DNA from: Leifsonia xyli
Lineage (GTDB): Bacteria; Actinomycetota; Actinomycetes; Actinomycetales; Microbacteriaceae
Direction: 5' to 3'
DNA: 64,000 nt
NCBI GenBank assembly: GCA_003243275.1
Contig: QFQR01000001.1
Span: forward strand, 1-64,000
The position numbers and the translations under genes are program-made. A model generated the notes under the pieces. That model searched no databases. It was given only the letters and a program-made list of their open reading frames with translations, and was not told where the DNA came from. Shown piece by piece: positions 15,951 through 23,475 of this stretch. Within the stretch, counting starts at the first letter, position 1; every line of letters begins with the position of its first letter.

Positions 15951-16606
15951 GGGGTGACCTCCTCGTGGTCGAGGTCTTCGAGGACTTCCAAGGGGGATTC
16001 GATGTCGCCGCGCCATGCTTCGATGCCTTCCCGGATCGCGAGGACCGCGACGACGAGCGCGGCGACGGAGTCCGCCCACGCCCACTCGAACAAGCTGTTC
16101 AGCAGCAGGCCGATGAGGACGGTGCCGGAGAGGTAGATGCACAGCAGGAGCTGCTTGGCGTCGGCCTGCACGCTCTTGGAGCCGAGCTCGCGGCCGGTGC
16201 GGAACTCGAACCAGGCCAGGCCGGGCATCACGATCAGGCTCGCGACCGCGATGCCGATGCCGACCGGGCTGTGCTCCGGCTCGCGGACCCCGGTGAAGGC
16301 GAGGATAGCGTCGACGGTGATGTAGGCGGCGAGGGCGAAGAACGCGACCCCGATGATCCGGACGGTGGCCTTCTCCCACAGCTCGGGATCCTTGCGGGTG
16401 AACTGCCAGGCGATCGCGGCAGCGGAGGCGACCTCGATCACCGAGTCCAGCCCGAACCCGATCAGCGCGGCCGAGGAGGCGAGCGCGCCGGCGGAGAGGG
16501 CGATGATCGCCTCGATGACGTTCCAGGTGATCGTGAAGAAGACGATGAACTTCACCCGACCGTGCAGCCGGGCGCGGCGCTCGTCGGTCAGCGTCGCTGC
16601 GCTCAT
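15947..16606 (-). CDS. Cation diffusion facilitator family metal exporter
   Basis: A 219-residue membrane protein with about six membrane helices and the CDF fold. Helix 2 reads SAALIGFGLDSVIEVASAAA, where the usual Zn-site pattern is reduced to a GFGLDS form, and helix 5 carries WADSVAALVVAVLAIREG. This divergent CDF branch exports divalent cations using the proton gradient. The start ATG 16606 overlaps the cmtR stop (ATGA). Regulation by the upstream CmtR points to Cd, Pb or Zn as substrate. There is no cytosolic histidine-rich loop. Confidence 0.8.
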   Translation of the reverse strand: MSAATLTDERRARLHGRVKFIVFFTITWNVIEAIIALSAGALASSAALIGFGLDSVIEVASAAAIAWQFTRKDPELWEKATVRIIGVAFFALAAYITVDAILAFTGVREPEHSPVGIGIAVASLIVMPGLAWFEFRTGRELGSKSVQADAKQLLLCIYLSGTVLIGLLLNSLFEWAWADSVAALVVAVLAIREGIEAWRGDIESPLEVLEDLDHEEVTP

Positions 16607-16965
16607 CCGGCGGTGGCCTCGGTGTCGCAGCAGCCGAGGACTGTGCAGCCCGGGTCCAGGCACGGCGCGCTCTCGTCGACGGCGAGCGTGACATCGACCA
16701 GGGCGGTCAGGGCCGCGGTCAGGTGCGGGTCGGCGATTTCATACCGGGTCTGCCGGCCCTCGGGCTCAGCGACGACGATCCCGCAGCCGCGCAGACAGGC
16801 CAGGTGGTTCGAGACGTTGGTGCGGGTCAGGTCCAGGTCGCGAGCGAGCTTCGCCGGGTAACCGGGCTGCTCCAGCAGCGACAGCAGGATGCGGGAGCGG
16901 GTCGGGTCGGCCATGGCCCGGCCGAGCCGGTTCATCACGTCCACCCGCGAAGCAAGAGTCAGCAT
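16603..16965 (-). CDS. cmtR: CmtR-type ArsR-family metal-sensing repressor (second copy)
   Basis: 120 residues, closely similar to the protein at 9714-10073 over its whole length. Cys57, Cys61 (LACLRGCG) and Cys102 (DESAPC) are all kept, so Cd/Pb sensing is expected. ATG 16965 lies 6 nt after a TATAGT -10 box, again indicating a leaderless message, and the operator overlaps the start codon. It heads the operon with the CDF exporter and the small Cys protein. The two cmtR copies could cross-regulate each other's operons. Confidence 0.85.
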   Translation of the reverse strand: MLTLASRVDVMNRLGRAMADPTRSRILLSLLEQPGYPAKLARDLDLTRTNVSNHLACLRGCGIVVAEPEGRQTRYEIADPHLTAALTALVDVTLAVDESAPCLDPGCTVLGCCDTEATAG

Positions 16966-16977
16966 GGAGTGACTATA
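16954..16977. promoter_or_regulatory. Second CmtR operator and leaderless promoter
   Basis: Minus-strand reading is TATAGTCA, five bases, then TGCTGACT. The start codon ATG occupies the same position as GTG at the first cmtR gene. Arms are imperfect (ATAGTCA against AGAGTCA). Conservation between two otherwise different contexts supports real operator function. Confidence 0.65.
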
Positions 16978-17061
16978 CAGCGAACGGTGACCTATTGGAA
17001 GGCTGGGAGGGTGAGGGACCAGCGCGCCACACGGCAGACATCGCGAACGCGCCCACCGCGA

Positions 17062-17724
17062 TCAGCAGCAGACGGCGCCATTCAGCCCGGATCGGTCAGG
17101 GGACACGGTGGCGGGGTCGAGGTGCATCGACTCGACGAGTGCGGTGGCGAGTTCGAAAGCTGCGGCAACGGGGATGGTGGTGGCCTCGGGGTGGCGTTCG
17201 AGCCATGGTGCGGCTTCGTCGGGTGAGGCGAAGTAGTGGACCTGGTTGCAGAACGCGGAGCGGATCTGGCTGAGGTCTTCCGGGTTGACGAGCGAGACGA
17301 CCGCGGTGCGCGGTTCGACGCTGGTGACGCCGGTGGCGTCGACGCTGATCCGAACCGGCGTGCTGCCCTCGCGTTGTGAGGATTCGATCCGACCGGGTCG
17401 GTCGAGCAGCTGCGGGAAGATTAGGGTGTCCAGCGCGCACCAGGTGTAGAGCTGCTCCCCGCCGATTTCGAAGTGGTGGCGGGTCGGGCGAAGGGTCAGA
17501 CCTTGACCGATGATCTGGCCTTCGTCGTCGTATTCGGTGTCGGGAACCGCGGCGAGCGCGGCCTGCACTTCGTCGGCGGTCCGCCCCGTGGCGGTCGCCA
17601 GATCGGCGATGGTGACAGGTTCGCCTTCGGCGAGGAGCTTCAGAAGGGGGAGCCAGAGCCAGATTTCCAGCCCGGTCTCAGCAGTGGCGAGGCGGTCGGT
17701 GATCGCGGCGGGTTCGTTGGTCAT
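17062..17724 (-). CDS. merB: Organomercurial lyase
   Basis: A 220-residue enzyme that breaks the carbon-mercury bond of organomercurials, releasing Hg(II) for MerA. The catalytic residues sit at the canonical numbers: Cys96 and Asp99 in YTWCALDTLIFP and Cys159 in RSAFCNQVHYF. It ends in a Cys pair (GAVCC), which could hand Hg(II) on. A GGAAAAGAG ribosome site precedes ATG 17724. It lies directly downstream of merA on the same strand with a 34-nt gap, so it is in the mer operon controlled by MerR. Confidence 0.92.
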   Translation of the reverse strand: MTNEPAAITDRLATAETGLEIWLWLPLLKLLAEGEPVTIADLATATGRTADEVQAALAAVPDTEYDDEGQIIGQGLTLRPTRHHFEIGGEQLYTWCALDTLIFPQLLDRPGRIESSQREGSTPVRISVDATGVTSVEPRTAVVSLVNPEDLSQIRSAFCNQVHYFASPDEAAPWLERHPEATTIPVAAAFELATALVESMHLDPATVSPDRSGLNGAVCC

Positions 17725-17758
17725 TCTCTTTTCCTTTCAGATGGATCTGGTGATGCGC

Positions 17759-19195
17759 TCAGAAGGCGCAGCAGGAGAGTTTGGAGACGTCGGCGGTGAA
17801 GGCTTGGCAGGCGATTTTGATGCCCTCGGCCATCGTCAGGTAAGGGCTCCACAGGTGGGCGACTTGGTCGGTGGTCATGGCCGCTTCGAGGATGTACACA
17901 CCGGCTGCGGCGAGGTCGCCGGCGTCGGCGGCGACGGCTGTGATTCCGAGGATCTGGCCGGTGTCGGCGTTCTGCACGACCTTGATCACACCGCGCAGGT
18001 CGCGGTTGACGATGGCCCGGGAAACGTAGTCCAGGGGCAGTACCCGGCACTGGCAGCGGATACCGGCAGCGACCACTTGCTGCTCGGTCATCCCGACGGC
18101 GGCGAGAGCGGGACTGGTGAAGGTGACCCGCGGCAGGTGCCGGTAGTCGACCTCCCGGTTGGTGCCGGTGAAGGCGTTCTCCGCGACCAGGGACCCGTTA
18201 GAGGCGGCGACGTAGACGAACTGCGGATGCCCGGTGACATCGCCGGCCGCCCAGATCCGCGGGTTGGATGTCGCGAGCCGACCGTCGACCATGACCTCGC
18301 CCGAAGGGCCGGTCTGGATCCCGAGCGCTGCGAGGTTCAGTCCTTCGGTCACCGCCTGCCGACCCGTGGCGATCAGGATCCGGCTGGCACGGAACTCTTC
18401 TGCTCCACCGGATACGGTGGCCGTCGCGATGATGTCGCCGGTGTTCTTGTCGGTGCGGACCGTGTCGAGGTTCGCGCGGCGGACCACCCGGATGCCCTCG
18501 TCGGCGAAGATCCCCATCATGGCCTTGGACGCCTCGGGTTCCTCGCGGGACGCCAGCCGGGATCGGACCAGCATGGTGACCCGGGAACCCAGCCGGGCGA
18601 ACAACTGCGCTTGCTCCATCGCCACGTAGCCGCCGCCGAGCACCAGCAACGACTCGGGAACCGCCTCCAACTCCATCGCTGAAGTTGAGGTCAGGTAGTC
18701 GACACCGGCCAACCCGTCGACCGCCGGGATGGTTGGGGTGGAGCCGGTGGCGATCAAGTAGTGCGCTGCACCGACCGTGCTCCGCGTCCCGTCCGCTGCG
18801 GTGATCTCCAACCTCGGGTCCGCCGTGGTACCGGCGAATGCGGCCGTTCCGGCTCGCAGGTCCCAACCGTAGGAGGCGATCAGATCCTCGTACTTCTCCG
18901 CACGCATGCCCTCGACCAGGGCGCGTTTGCCCTCGATCAGCGCGGGCATGTCCACCCGCCCGGTCGATGCGGAGATGCCCGGGAACCGTCCAGAATTTAG
19001 GGCAACGTGCCGGGCGTCGGCCGCCGCCAGCAGCGCTTTGGACGGCACACAGCCGGTGTTCACGCAGGTGCCGCCGATGACGCCTCGCTCGACCATCACC
19101 ACCCGCTTGCCCAACTGGCTGGCCCGGATCGCCGCAGCGAACGAGCCGGCACCGGAACCGATGACGGCCAGGTCGAAGGAGGTCGGATCTTCCAT
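17759..19195 (-). CDS. merA: Mercuric reductase
   Basis: A flavoprotein disulfide reductase of 478 residues from ATG 19195 (GTG 19210 would overlap the operator). The FAD fold is in DLAVIGSGAGSFAAAIRA, the redox-active pair in GGTCVNTGCVPSK, the NAD(P)H site in LVLGGGYVAMEQAQ, and the C-terminal Hg-binding pair in KLSCCAF. It reduces Hg(II) to Hg(0) with NADPH in the cytoplasm. The N-terminal NmerA/HMA domain found in many proteobacterial enzymes is absent, as in many actinobacteria. It is co-transcribed with merB and divergent from merR. Confidence 0.93.
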   Translation of the reverse strand: MEDPTSFDLAVIGSGAGSFAAAIRASQLGKRVVMVERGVIGGTCVNTGCVPSKALLAAADARHVALNSGRFPGISASTGRVDMPALIEGKRALVEGMRAEKYEDLIASYGWDLRAGTAAFAGTTADPRLEITAADGTRSTVGAAHYLIATGSTPTIPAVDGLAGVDYLTSTSAMELEAVPESLLVLGGGYVAMEQAQLFARLGSRVTMLVRSRLASREEPEASKAMMGIFADEGIRVVRRANLDTVRTDKNTGDIIATATVSGGAEEFRASRILIATGRQAVTEGLNLAALGIQTGPSGEVMVDGRLATSNPRIWAAGDVTGHPQFVYVAASNGSLVAENAFTGTNREVDYRHLPRVTFTSPALAAVGMTEQQVVAAGIRCQCRVLPLDYVSRAIVNRDLRGVIKVVQNADTGQILGITAVAADAGDLAAAGVYILEAAMTTDQVAHLWSPYLTMAEGIKIACQAFTADVSKLSCCAF

Positions 19196-19208
19196 GGCCT
19201 CAGCCTGC

Positions 19209-19230
19209 ACCTTCCACTACGCTGGAAGGT
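19209..19230. promoter_or_regulatory. MerR-type operator between merA and merR
   Basis: Perfect dyad with arms ACCTTCCA and TGGAAGGT and a 6-bp spacer. On the minus strand a TTGACC -35 box (19234-19229) runs into it toward merA, the position typical for MerR-family operators in over-long promoter spacers. It lies between the divergent merA and merR genes. Confidence 0.75.
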
Positions 19231-19270
19231 CAAGGGATGCCGGAGGCTACCCCGGCGACGGAGGTGTACC

Positions 19271-19660
19271 GTGCTGATCGGTGAGGCGGCCACAGCGGCC
19301 GGGATGACGAGCAAGACCCTGCGGTTCTACGAAGACCGTGGGCTGCTCCCAGTCCCCAGCCGTGCGGGGAATGGGTACCGCGACTACAGCGCTGACATCG
19401 TGCCGCGGCTCGATTTCATCCGGCGCGGTCGGGCCACGGGCCTGACGCTGTCCCAGATTGGCGACATCCTGAAGGTGCGCGACGCCGGCGCCGCACCGTG
19501 CACCCACGTCCGCGACATCCTGAACAAGCAGTTGACCGACATCGACCAGAAGATCGCCGAACTCACGGCCCTCCGTGCCACGGTCGCCGAAGTCCGCGAT
19601 ACCACCGAAACCGGCGACCCGGCCAGGTGCACCGCACAGGACATCTGCAGCTACATCTGA
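19271..19660 (+). CDS. merR: MerR-family mercury-responsive regulator
   Basis: 129 residues from GTG 19271, with GGAGG 7 nt upstream. An N-terminal winged helix (IGEAATAAGMTSKTLRFYEDRGLL) leads to a coiled coil and the metal site. The Hg ligands are Cys77 (AAPCTHV), Cys120 and Cys126 (ARCTAQDIC), the three-Cys pattern of MerR. It binds the dyad at 19209-19230 and untwists it on Hg(II) binding. Divergent placement from merA-merB supports the mercury assignment over ZntR or CueR. Confidence 0.88.
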   Translation: MLIGEAATAAGMTSKTLRFYEDRGLLPVPSRAGNGYRDYSADIVPRLDFIRRGRATGLTLSQIGDILKVRDAGAAPCTHVRDILNKQLTDIDQKIAELTALRATVAEVRDTTETGDPARCTAQDICSYI

Positions 19661-19686
19661 GGCATCCGAGGGCAACCAGGCTAAGT

Positions 19687-19857
19687 ATGACGACACCGAC
19701 CATGCAGCACAGTTGCTCATGCTGCGGGCGAGAACTCCCGCGACGCAAGCTCCACGCCCTGGCGCACGACAACGCCTTCATCTGCCGCCGATGCGGCCTC
19801 TGGGTGGCATTGCGGCTCTCAGGCGACCGATCGGAGACCTCCGGGCTGAGTCCATGA
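19687..19857 (+). CDS. Small zinc-ribbon protein of unknown function
   Basis: A 56-residue protein with two CxxC knuckles, CSCCGRELPRRK and ICRRCGLWVALRL, spaced like a treble-clef or zinc ribbon. It starts at ATG 19687 shortly after merR on the same strand, so it may be the distal gene of a merR message. No known family; a metal-binding or nucleic-acid-binding accessory role is possible. Confidence 0.45.
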   Translation: MTTPTMQHSCSCCGRELPRRKLHALAHDNAFICRRCGLWVALRLSGDRSETSGLSP

Positions 19858-20017
19858 CGCACTGACGCGCCTGCTTGCTCGCATGTTCACCGAATGCCAT
19901 CCATCATGCGATGCTGTCCAAGCTATTTCGGACACTGCCTGCAACCTCACCAGCGAGAACGTGCAGGTTCCGCGAACTTCGACCCCCGCATGGGCGCTTG
20001 AGGTCGGGGACCTTCAT
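19858..20017. other. Non-coding junction between mer cargo and conjugation genes
   Basis: About 160 nt with lower GC than its surroundings and no convincing gene. It contains two short hairpin-forming pairs (GTCC/GGAC near 19917-19934 and CCTGCA/TGCAGG near 19938-19968), which may terminate the rightward merR message. No flanking repeat tying this junction to the one at about 15540-15640 was found. Confidence 0.4.
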
Positions 20018-20049
20018 TGTTCCCGCCAAGCCGTCAAATCGCGGGAACA
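20018..20049 (-). terminator. Hairpin just after the VirB4-like gene
   Basis: Arms TGTTCCCGC (20018-20026) and GCGGGAACA (20041-20049) form a perfect 9-bp stem with a 14-nt loop, 1 nt after the stop codon of the long minus-strand transfer operon. There is no clear U-tract, so termination is probable rather than certain. Confidence 0.55.
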
Positions 20050-20050
20050 T

Positions 20051-21538
20051 CTAGGTCTTTCCTCTTGCCTTCTGCCCTGTCTCGTACATCGCAAGTTCGG
20101 CAGGGTGGAGCTGATGCTGGACGACGAACGAGCGGTTCTTGATCCTCCAGAGCCCCTGTCCGGTGCCGAGACCGGGTAGCAATCCCTGCTCCGTTCCGGT
20201 GAGTCCGAGGGCCTGCGCAGTAGCTCCGAGCTGATCGCTCTCCTGCCGGTAGATCACCCGTGTCTCGGCGTTGGCGAGCAGGGACGAGGCGAGCGCGCGC
20301 ATCGCCGAGCCCTGGTCGCCTACGTTGTCGAGGTCGCTGAGCTTGTGGAAGATGAGCAGGTTGGCGATGCCATAGTGCCGCGCGAGCCGCCACTGTGCGT
20401 CCATCCGGCGCAGCAGCGCCGGATGTGACATGAGCCGCCACGCCTCGTCATACACGACCCACCTCGGGCCGCCTGCCGGGTCGAGAAGCGCCGACTCCAT
20501 CCACGCCGAGGAACACGTCATGAGCACGGAGATGAGCGTCGAGTTCTCTGCCACCCGCGACAGGTCGAGCGACACCATCGGCAGTGACGGGTCGAAGCGC
20601 ACGGTGCTCGGGCCGTCGAACAGCCCCGCCAGGTCCCCGGCCACGAGCCTCCGCAGCGCGTGTCCGACGAGTCGGCCGTCCTCGGCGAGCCTGCCGTCGT
20701 CGTCCTTGGGCTGCGGGGCGAGGATGCGGTCGACCACCATCGGAAGGATCGGCACCTCGGCCGAGCGCACCGCATCGGTGAGCGCGAAGTCGACGGCGGT
20801 GTGCTCCAGCGGGGTGAGGCCGCGGTCGAGGACGGTCTCGGCGAGTGCGCCGATGAGGTCGCGTCGCCGGGAGGTGACCTGGCTTTGCCACTCGGCATCG
20901 CTGAGGCCCGAAGGCCGATGCCCTTCATCGAGCGGATTCAGCCGCGTAGACATCCCGTGCCCCAGCACGATCGCCCGTCCGCCGACTGCTTCAGCGACAG
21001 CCGTGTGCTCGCCTTTCGGATCGCCGGGGACATATACCCGCCGACCGAATGGGATGGAGCGCGTGTAGAGGCTCTTGGCGAGCGAGGACTTGCCGGAGCC
21101 GACGATCCCCGCGAGGACGATGTTCGGTGCGGTGATGAGGCCCTGCGCGTAGAGCACCCAGGGGTCATAGACGAACGATGCCCCGCTGTAGAGATCCTGG
21201 CCGACGAACACCCCGGCAGAGCCCAGTCCGCCCTCGGCGAGGAACGGATACGCCCCGGCCAGCGTCGCGCTCGTGTCCTGGTGACGCGGCAGCCGGAATC
21301 GGCCCGGTGTGCGGAGTGCAGCGGGCCTCGTCTCGCCGGACGGTGGCAGGTAGGTCGTCGCCCGCCGCGCCTCGCGTTCGGCCTCCCACGCCGCGCGCGC
21401 CAGATCCTGCTGCGCCTTGCGGTCGGCGGTCTCGATCTTGTTCGCCGCTCGCCGTCGCGCCTTCCGAGCGGCACGGCGCTCGCCCGCTGGGTCGAGCAGG
21501 ACCGCGGTGTGCAGGCGCTCGCGGTCGTCGGGACTCAT
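20051..21538 (-). CDS. VirB4-like conjugation ATPase
   Basis: A 495-residue ATPase with a Lys/Arg-rich helical N-terminus. Walker A is GIVGSGKSSLAK at about 143-154, and Walker B is WVVYDEAWRLM. The RecA-like core matches the C-terminal half of VirB4/TraC proteins as found in actinobacterial type IV secretion, where the N-terminal half is a separate protein. It powers pilus or channel assembly at the inner membrane. Its start overlaps the upstream gene by 4 nt. It is the last gene of the transfer operon, followed by a hairpin. Confidence 0.85.
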   Translation of the reverse strand: MSPDDRERLHTAVLLDPAGERRAARKARRRAANKIETADRKAQQDLARAAWEAEREARRATTYLPPSGETRPAALRTPGRFRLPRHQDTSATLAGAYPFLAEGGLGSAGVFVGQDLYSGASFVYDPWVLYAQGLITAPNIVLAGIVGSGKSSLAKSLYTRSIPFGRRVYVPGDPKGEHTAVAEAVGGRAIVLGHGMSTRLNPLDEGHRPSGLSDAEWQSQVTSRRRDLIGALAETVLDRGLTPLEHTAVDFALTDAVRSAEVPILPMVVDRILAPQPKDDDGRLAEDGRLVGHALRRLVAGDLAGLFDGPSTVRFDPSLPMVSLDLSRVAENSTLISVLMTCSSAWMESALLDPAGGPRWVVYDEAWRLMSHPALLRRMDAQWRLARHYGIANLLIFHKLSDLDNVGDQGSAMRALASSLLANAETRVIYRQESDQLGATAQALGLTGTEQGLLPGLGTGQGLWRIKNRSFVVQHQLHPAELAMYETGQKARGKT

Positions 21539-21972
21539 AGCGACAGCCCCTTTGGCGAACTGACGAAGTGGGCCTCGAACGGATCGCGTGAGAACGGGTC
21601 CAGCTCAGGTCGGCTGGCGACAGGTGCCGGGTGCCAGGCTATGTAGCTCGAATGCTGCGTCGCCTGATCGACGGCAGTCTCGGCCAACTGGACGAGTTCT
21701 GCGGCCTTGCGAAGGGCGTTGGCGGCGGCCCAAGCCTCATCAACCCCAGCCTCGTGGTCGCCATTGTCGAGAAACGCCTTGTCCTGGTGCCGAACGTGCG
21801 CCGCCGCGACCTGCTCCAGCACTTGCTCCAGGGAGCGCAGCGTCCCCAGCAGCTCGCCGACCACCTGATAGGTGTCCGCGGGGTCGGCGAAGGCGCGGCT
21901 CGCATGAGCGAGCGCCCGCACCGCCTGGCGGGTCTCCGTGGCGTCCTGCACGGGATTGCTGAAGATCGGCAT
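21535..21972 (-). CDS. Conjugation operon protein of unknown function
   Basis: 145 residues from ATG 21972, chosen because GGAAGGAG lies 6 nt upstream, whereas the GTG at 21978 would touch it. The protein is almost entirely helical (ETRQAVRALAHASRAFADPADTY, then LLGTLRSLEQVLEQVAAAH), suggesting a coiled-coil or helical bundle. It is coupled to the VirB4-like gene by a 4-nt overlap. No family recognised; probably a structural or chaperone partner of the ATPase. Confidence 0.6.
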   Translation of the reverse strand: MPIFSNPVQDATETRQAVRALAHASRAFADPADTYQVVGELLGTLRSLEQVLEQVAAAHVRHQDKAFLDNGDHEAGVDEAWAAANALRKAAELVQLAETAVDQATQHSSYIAWHPAPVASRPELDPFSRDPFEAHFVSSPKGLSL

Positions 21973-22005
21973 GGCCACTCCTTCCGGGGTCGAGGGCTGG
22001 GTTTG

Positions 22006-23472
22006 TCACACGTCCCGACAGAGCGGGAGCGCGGCGGCGGCGAATGCGGTGGCCTGCTGGCCGACGAGGCGGCGCGTCTCGCAGGACGCCTGCACGGCGG
22101 CTTGCTCGATAGCGGCGACGGCGGCATCCAGCTCATCGACCGTGGGCGCGGAGACGGAGATGAGGCCGGTGTAGCGAAGCACGCCATGCCCAGCGGTGAG
22201 GTCGGACTCTTGCTGGAGCACGTCCTGGTACTCGGCCGTGCGCGCGGCGTCCTCGACCTGGCCGATCTTCGCGCGCTGCGTCGCATCGGAGAGCAGACCG
22301 ACCTTCTTCTTCCGCAGGTCGCGAGCCGCGATGTCGGCGCGAACCGGCGTGCAGACGAGCGAGAATGTGCGTTGCACTCCCGAGGTGAGCAACAGAGGGG
22401 CGAGGAATCCGGGGAACACCTGCGAGCGGGGCCATTCGGAGAGCCAGAGCACGGTGTGGTACGCGGAGTCGGTTCGCACGCGATCCCAGCTCTCGGTCAC
22501 CGCGACCGGCCCCGCGGTGGCGAGGGAACGTCCGATGTCGGCGTGCCGCTCCAGCGCGGGCGCGGCAGCCGGGTCGTAGGCGGAGCGCAGGATTACAGCG
22601 ACCTCGCCAGGGGCGAGCCAGCCGGTCGTGGCGAGGTCCGCAGCTCGCAGCGCACTGACGAGCGTGGTCATCTCCTGACGCAGCACGGCGGCAGCTCCAC
22701 GGATGCCGCCGCCCGCGGAGCGGATCTGTCGTCCCGAGGCGTTCATATCGAGCGCAATCGAGATCGTCGTCGCATGGCGCTCGCCGGTCGGCCCGGCACG
22801 CTCGATCAGCTCTCGGTATGTAGTCGCAGGCCAGGAATCATCGTCGGTGCCGTGCCTGGCCCACCATTCGGCGAGCCCCGTGCCGGAGTCCGGCAGTGTC
22901 CGCTCGCAGACCTGGAGCCGGGCGATCCTGCCCGAGCGACACGCGGTAGCGAGCACCCGACCCCAGCCGTTGATCCGCCGCTCCTGCTCGCCCGGATCGA
23001 GCAGCACGAACGCCGGGTGCGTCACCCCCAGCACCGCGGTCAGGGTCTGCGCGTGGGGGTCGTGCACCATCGCCGTGCCCGTCTCGGGATCGACCCATTC
23101 GCGCATCGCCGTCGCATCGCCGGGGAGCGCGAGCGTGCCGACAGGACGCGGCTTGATGACGCGGTGACGGAAGATCAACTGCTCTGCGGTGCTCCGCCAC
23201 ATCCAGCGCGAGACGATGGGCAGCCAGTCCACGAGCTTTCGCCCGCTCGCGGGGGCGACCGCGAGCAGCAGGCAGGTGAGCCAGATCGGGGATGTCCAGA
23301 CCAGCCCCATGCCACCGCCCGTGTAGATGGTGGCGACGACGGTAACCACGCCGATGCCCAGCGCGATCAACTGCGAGATCGACAGTCCGAGCAGGACGCC
23401 ACGGTGCGCGAGTCGGGAGAACTGCACGGGGGAGAGCTGCTGGTCGGGAACGGGAGGGTGCTGGGTGGCCAT
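22006..23472 (-). CDS. SCO6880-family conjugation membrane protein
   Basis: A 488-residue protein with two N-terminal membrane helices (about residues 28-75) and a long cytosolic domain. It is of the SCO6880 type found immediately upstream of VirB4-like ATPases in actinobacterial conjugative systems, where it appears to stand in for the missing VirB3/VirB4 N-terminal part. Recognisable segments include WMWRSTAEQLIFRHR and RDLRKKKVGLLSDATQRAKIGQVED. It is in tight operon with the flanking transfer genes. Confidence 0.75.
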   Translation of the reverse strand: MATQHPPVPDQQLSPVQFSRLAHRGVLLGLSISQLIALGIGVVTVVATIYTGGGMGLVWTSPIWLTCLLLAVAPASGRKLVDWLPIVSRWMWRSTAEQLIFRHRVIKPRPVGTLALPGDATAMREWVDPETGTAMVHDPHAQTLTAVLGVTHPAFVLLDPGEQERRINGWGRVLATACRSGRIARLQVCERTLPDSGTGLAEWWARHGTDDDSWPATTYRELIERAGPTGERHATTISIALDMNASGRQIRSAGGGIRGAAAVLRQEMTTLVSALRAADLATTGWLAPGEVAVILRSAYDPAAAPALERHADIGRSLATAGPVAVTESWDRVRTDSAYHTVLWLSEWPRSQVFPGFLAPLLLTSGVQRTFSLVCTPVRADIAARDLRKKKVGLLSDATQRAKIGQVEDAARTAEYQDVLQQESDLTAGHGVLRYTGLISVSAPTVDELDAAVAAIEQAAVQASCETRRLVGQQATAFAAAALPLCRDV

Positions 23473-23475
23473 GTT

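Noticed and set aside
15530..20050. Search for flanking repeats around the mer/CDF cargo
   Set aside because: Short matches such as GTTCA-CACCG were seen at both junctions but none is long or well placed enough to call an insertion footprint.
19883..20179. Plus-strand 98-codon frame at the end of the VirB4-like gene
   Set aside because: Half of it is antisense to VirB4-like coding sequence, it has no ribosome site and no recognisable fold.
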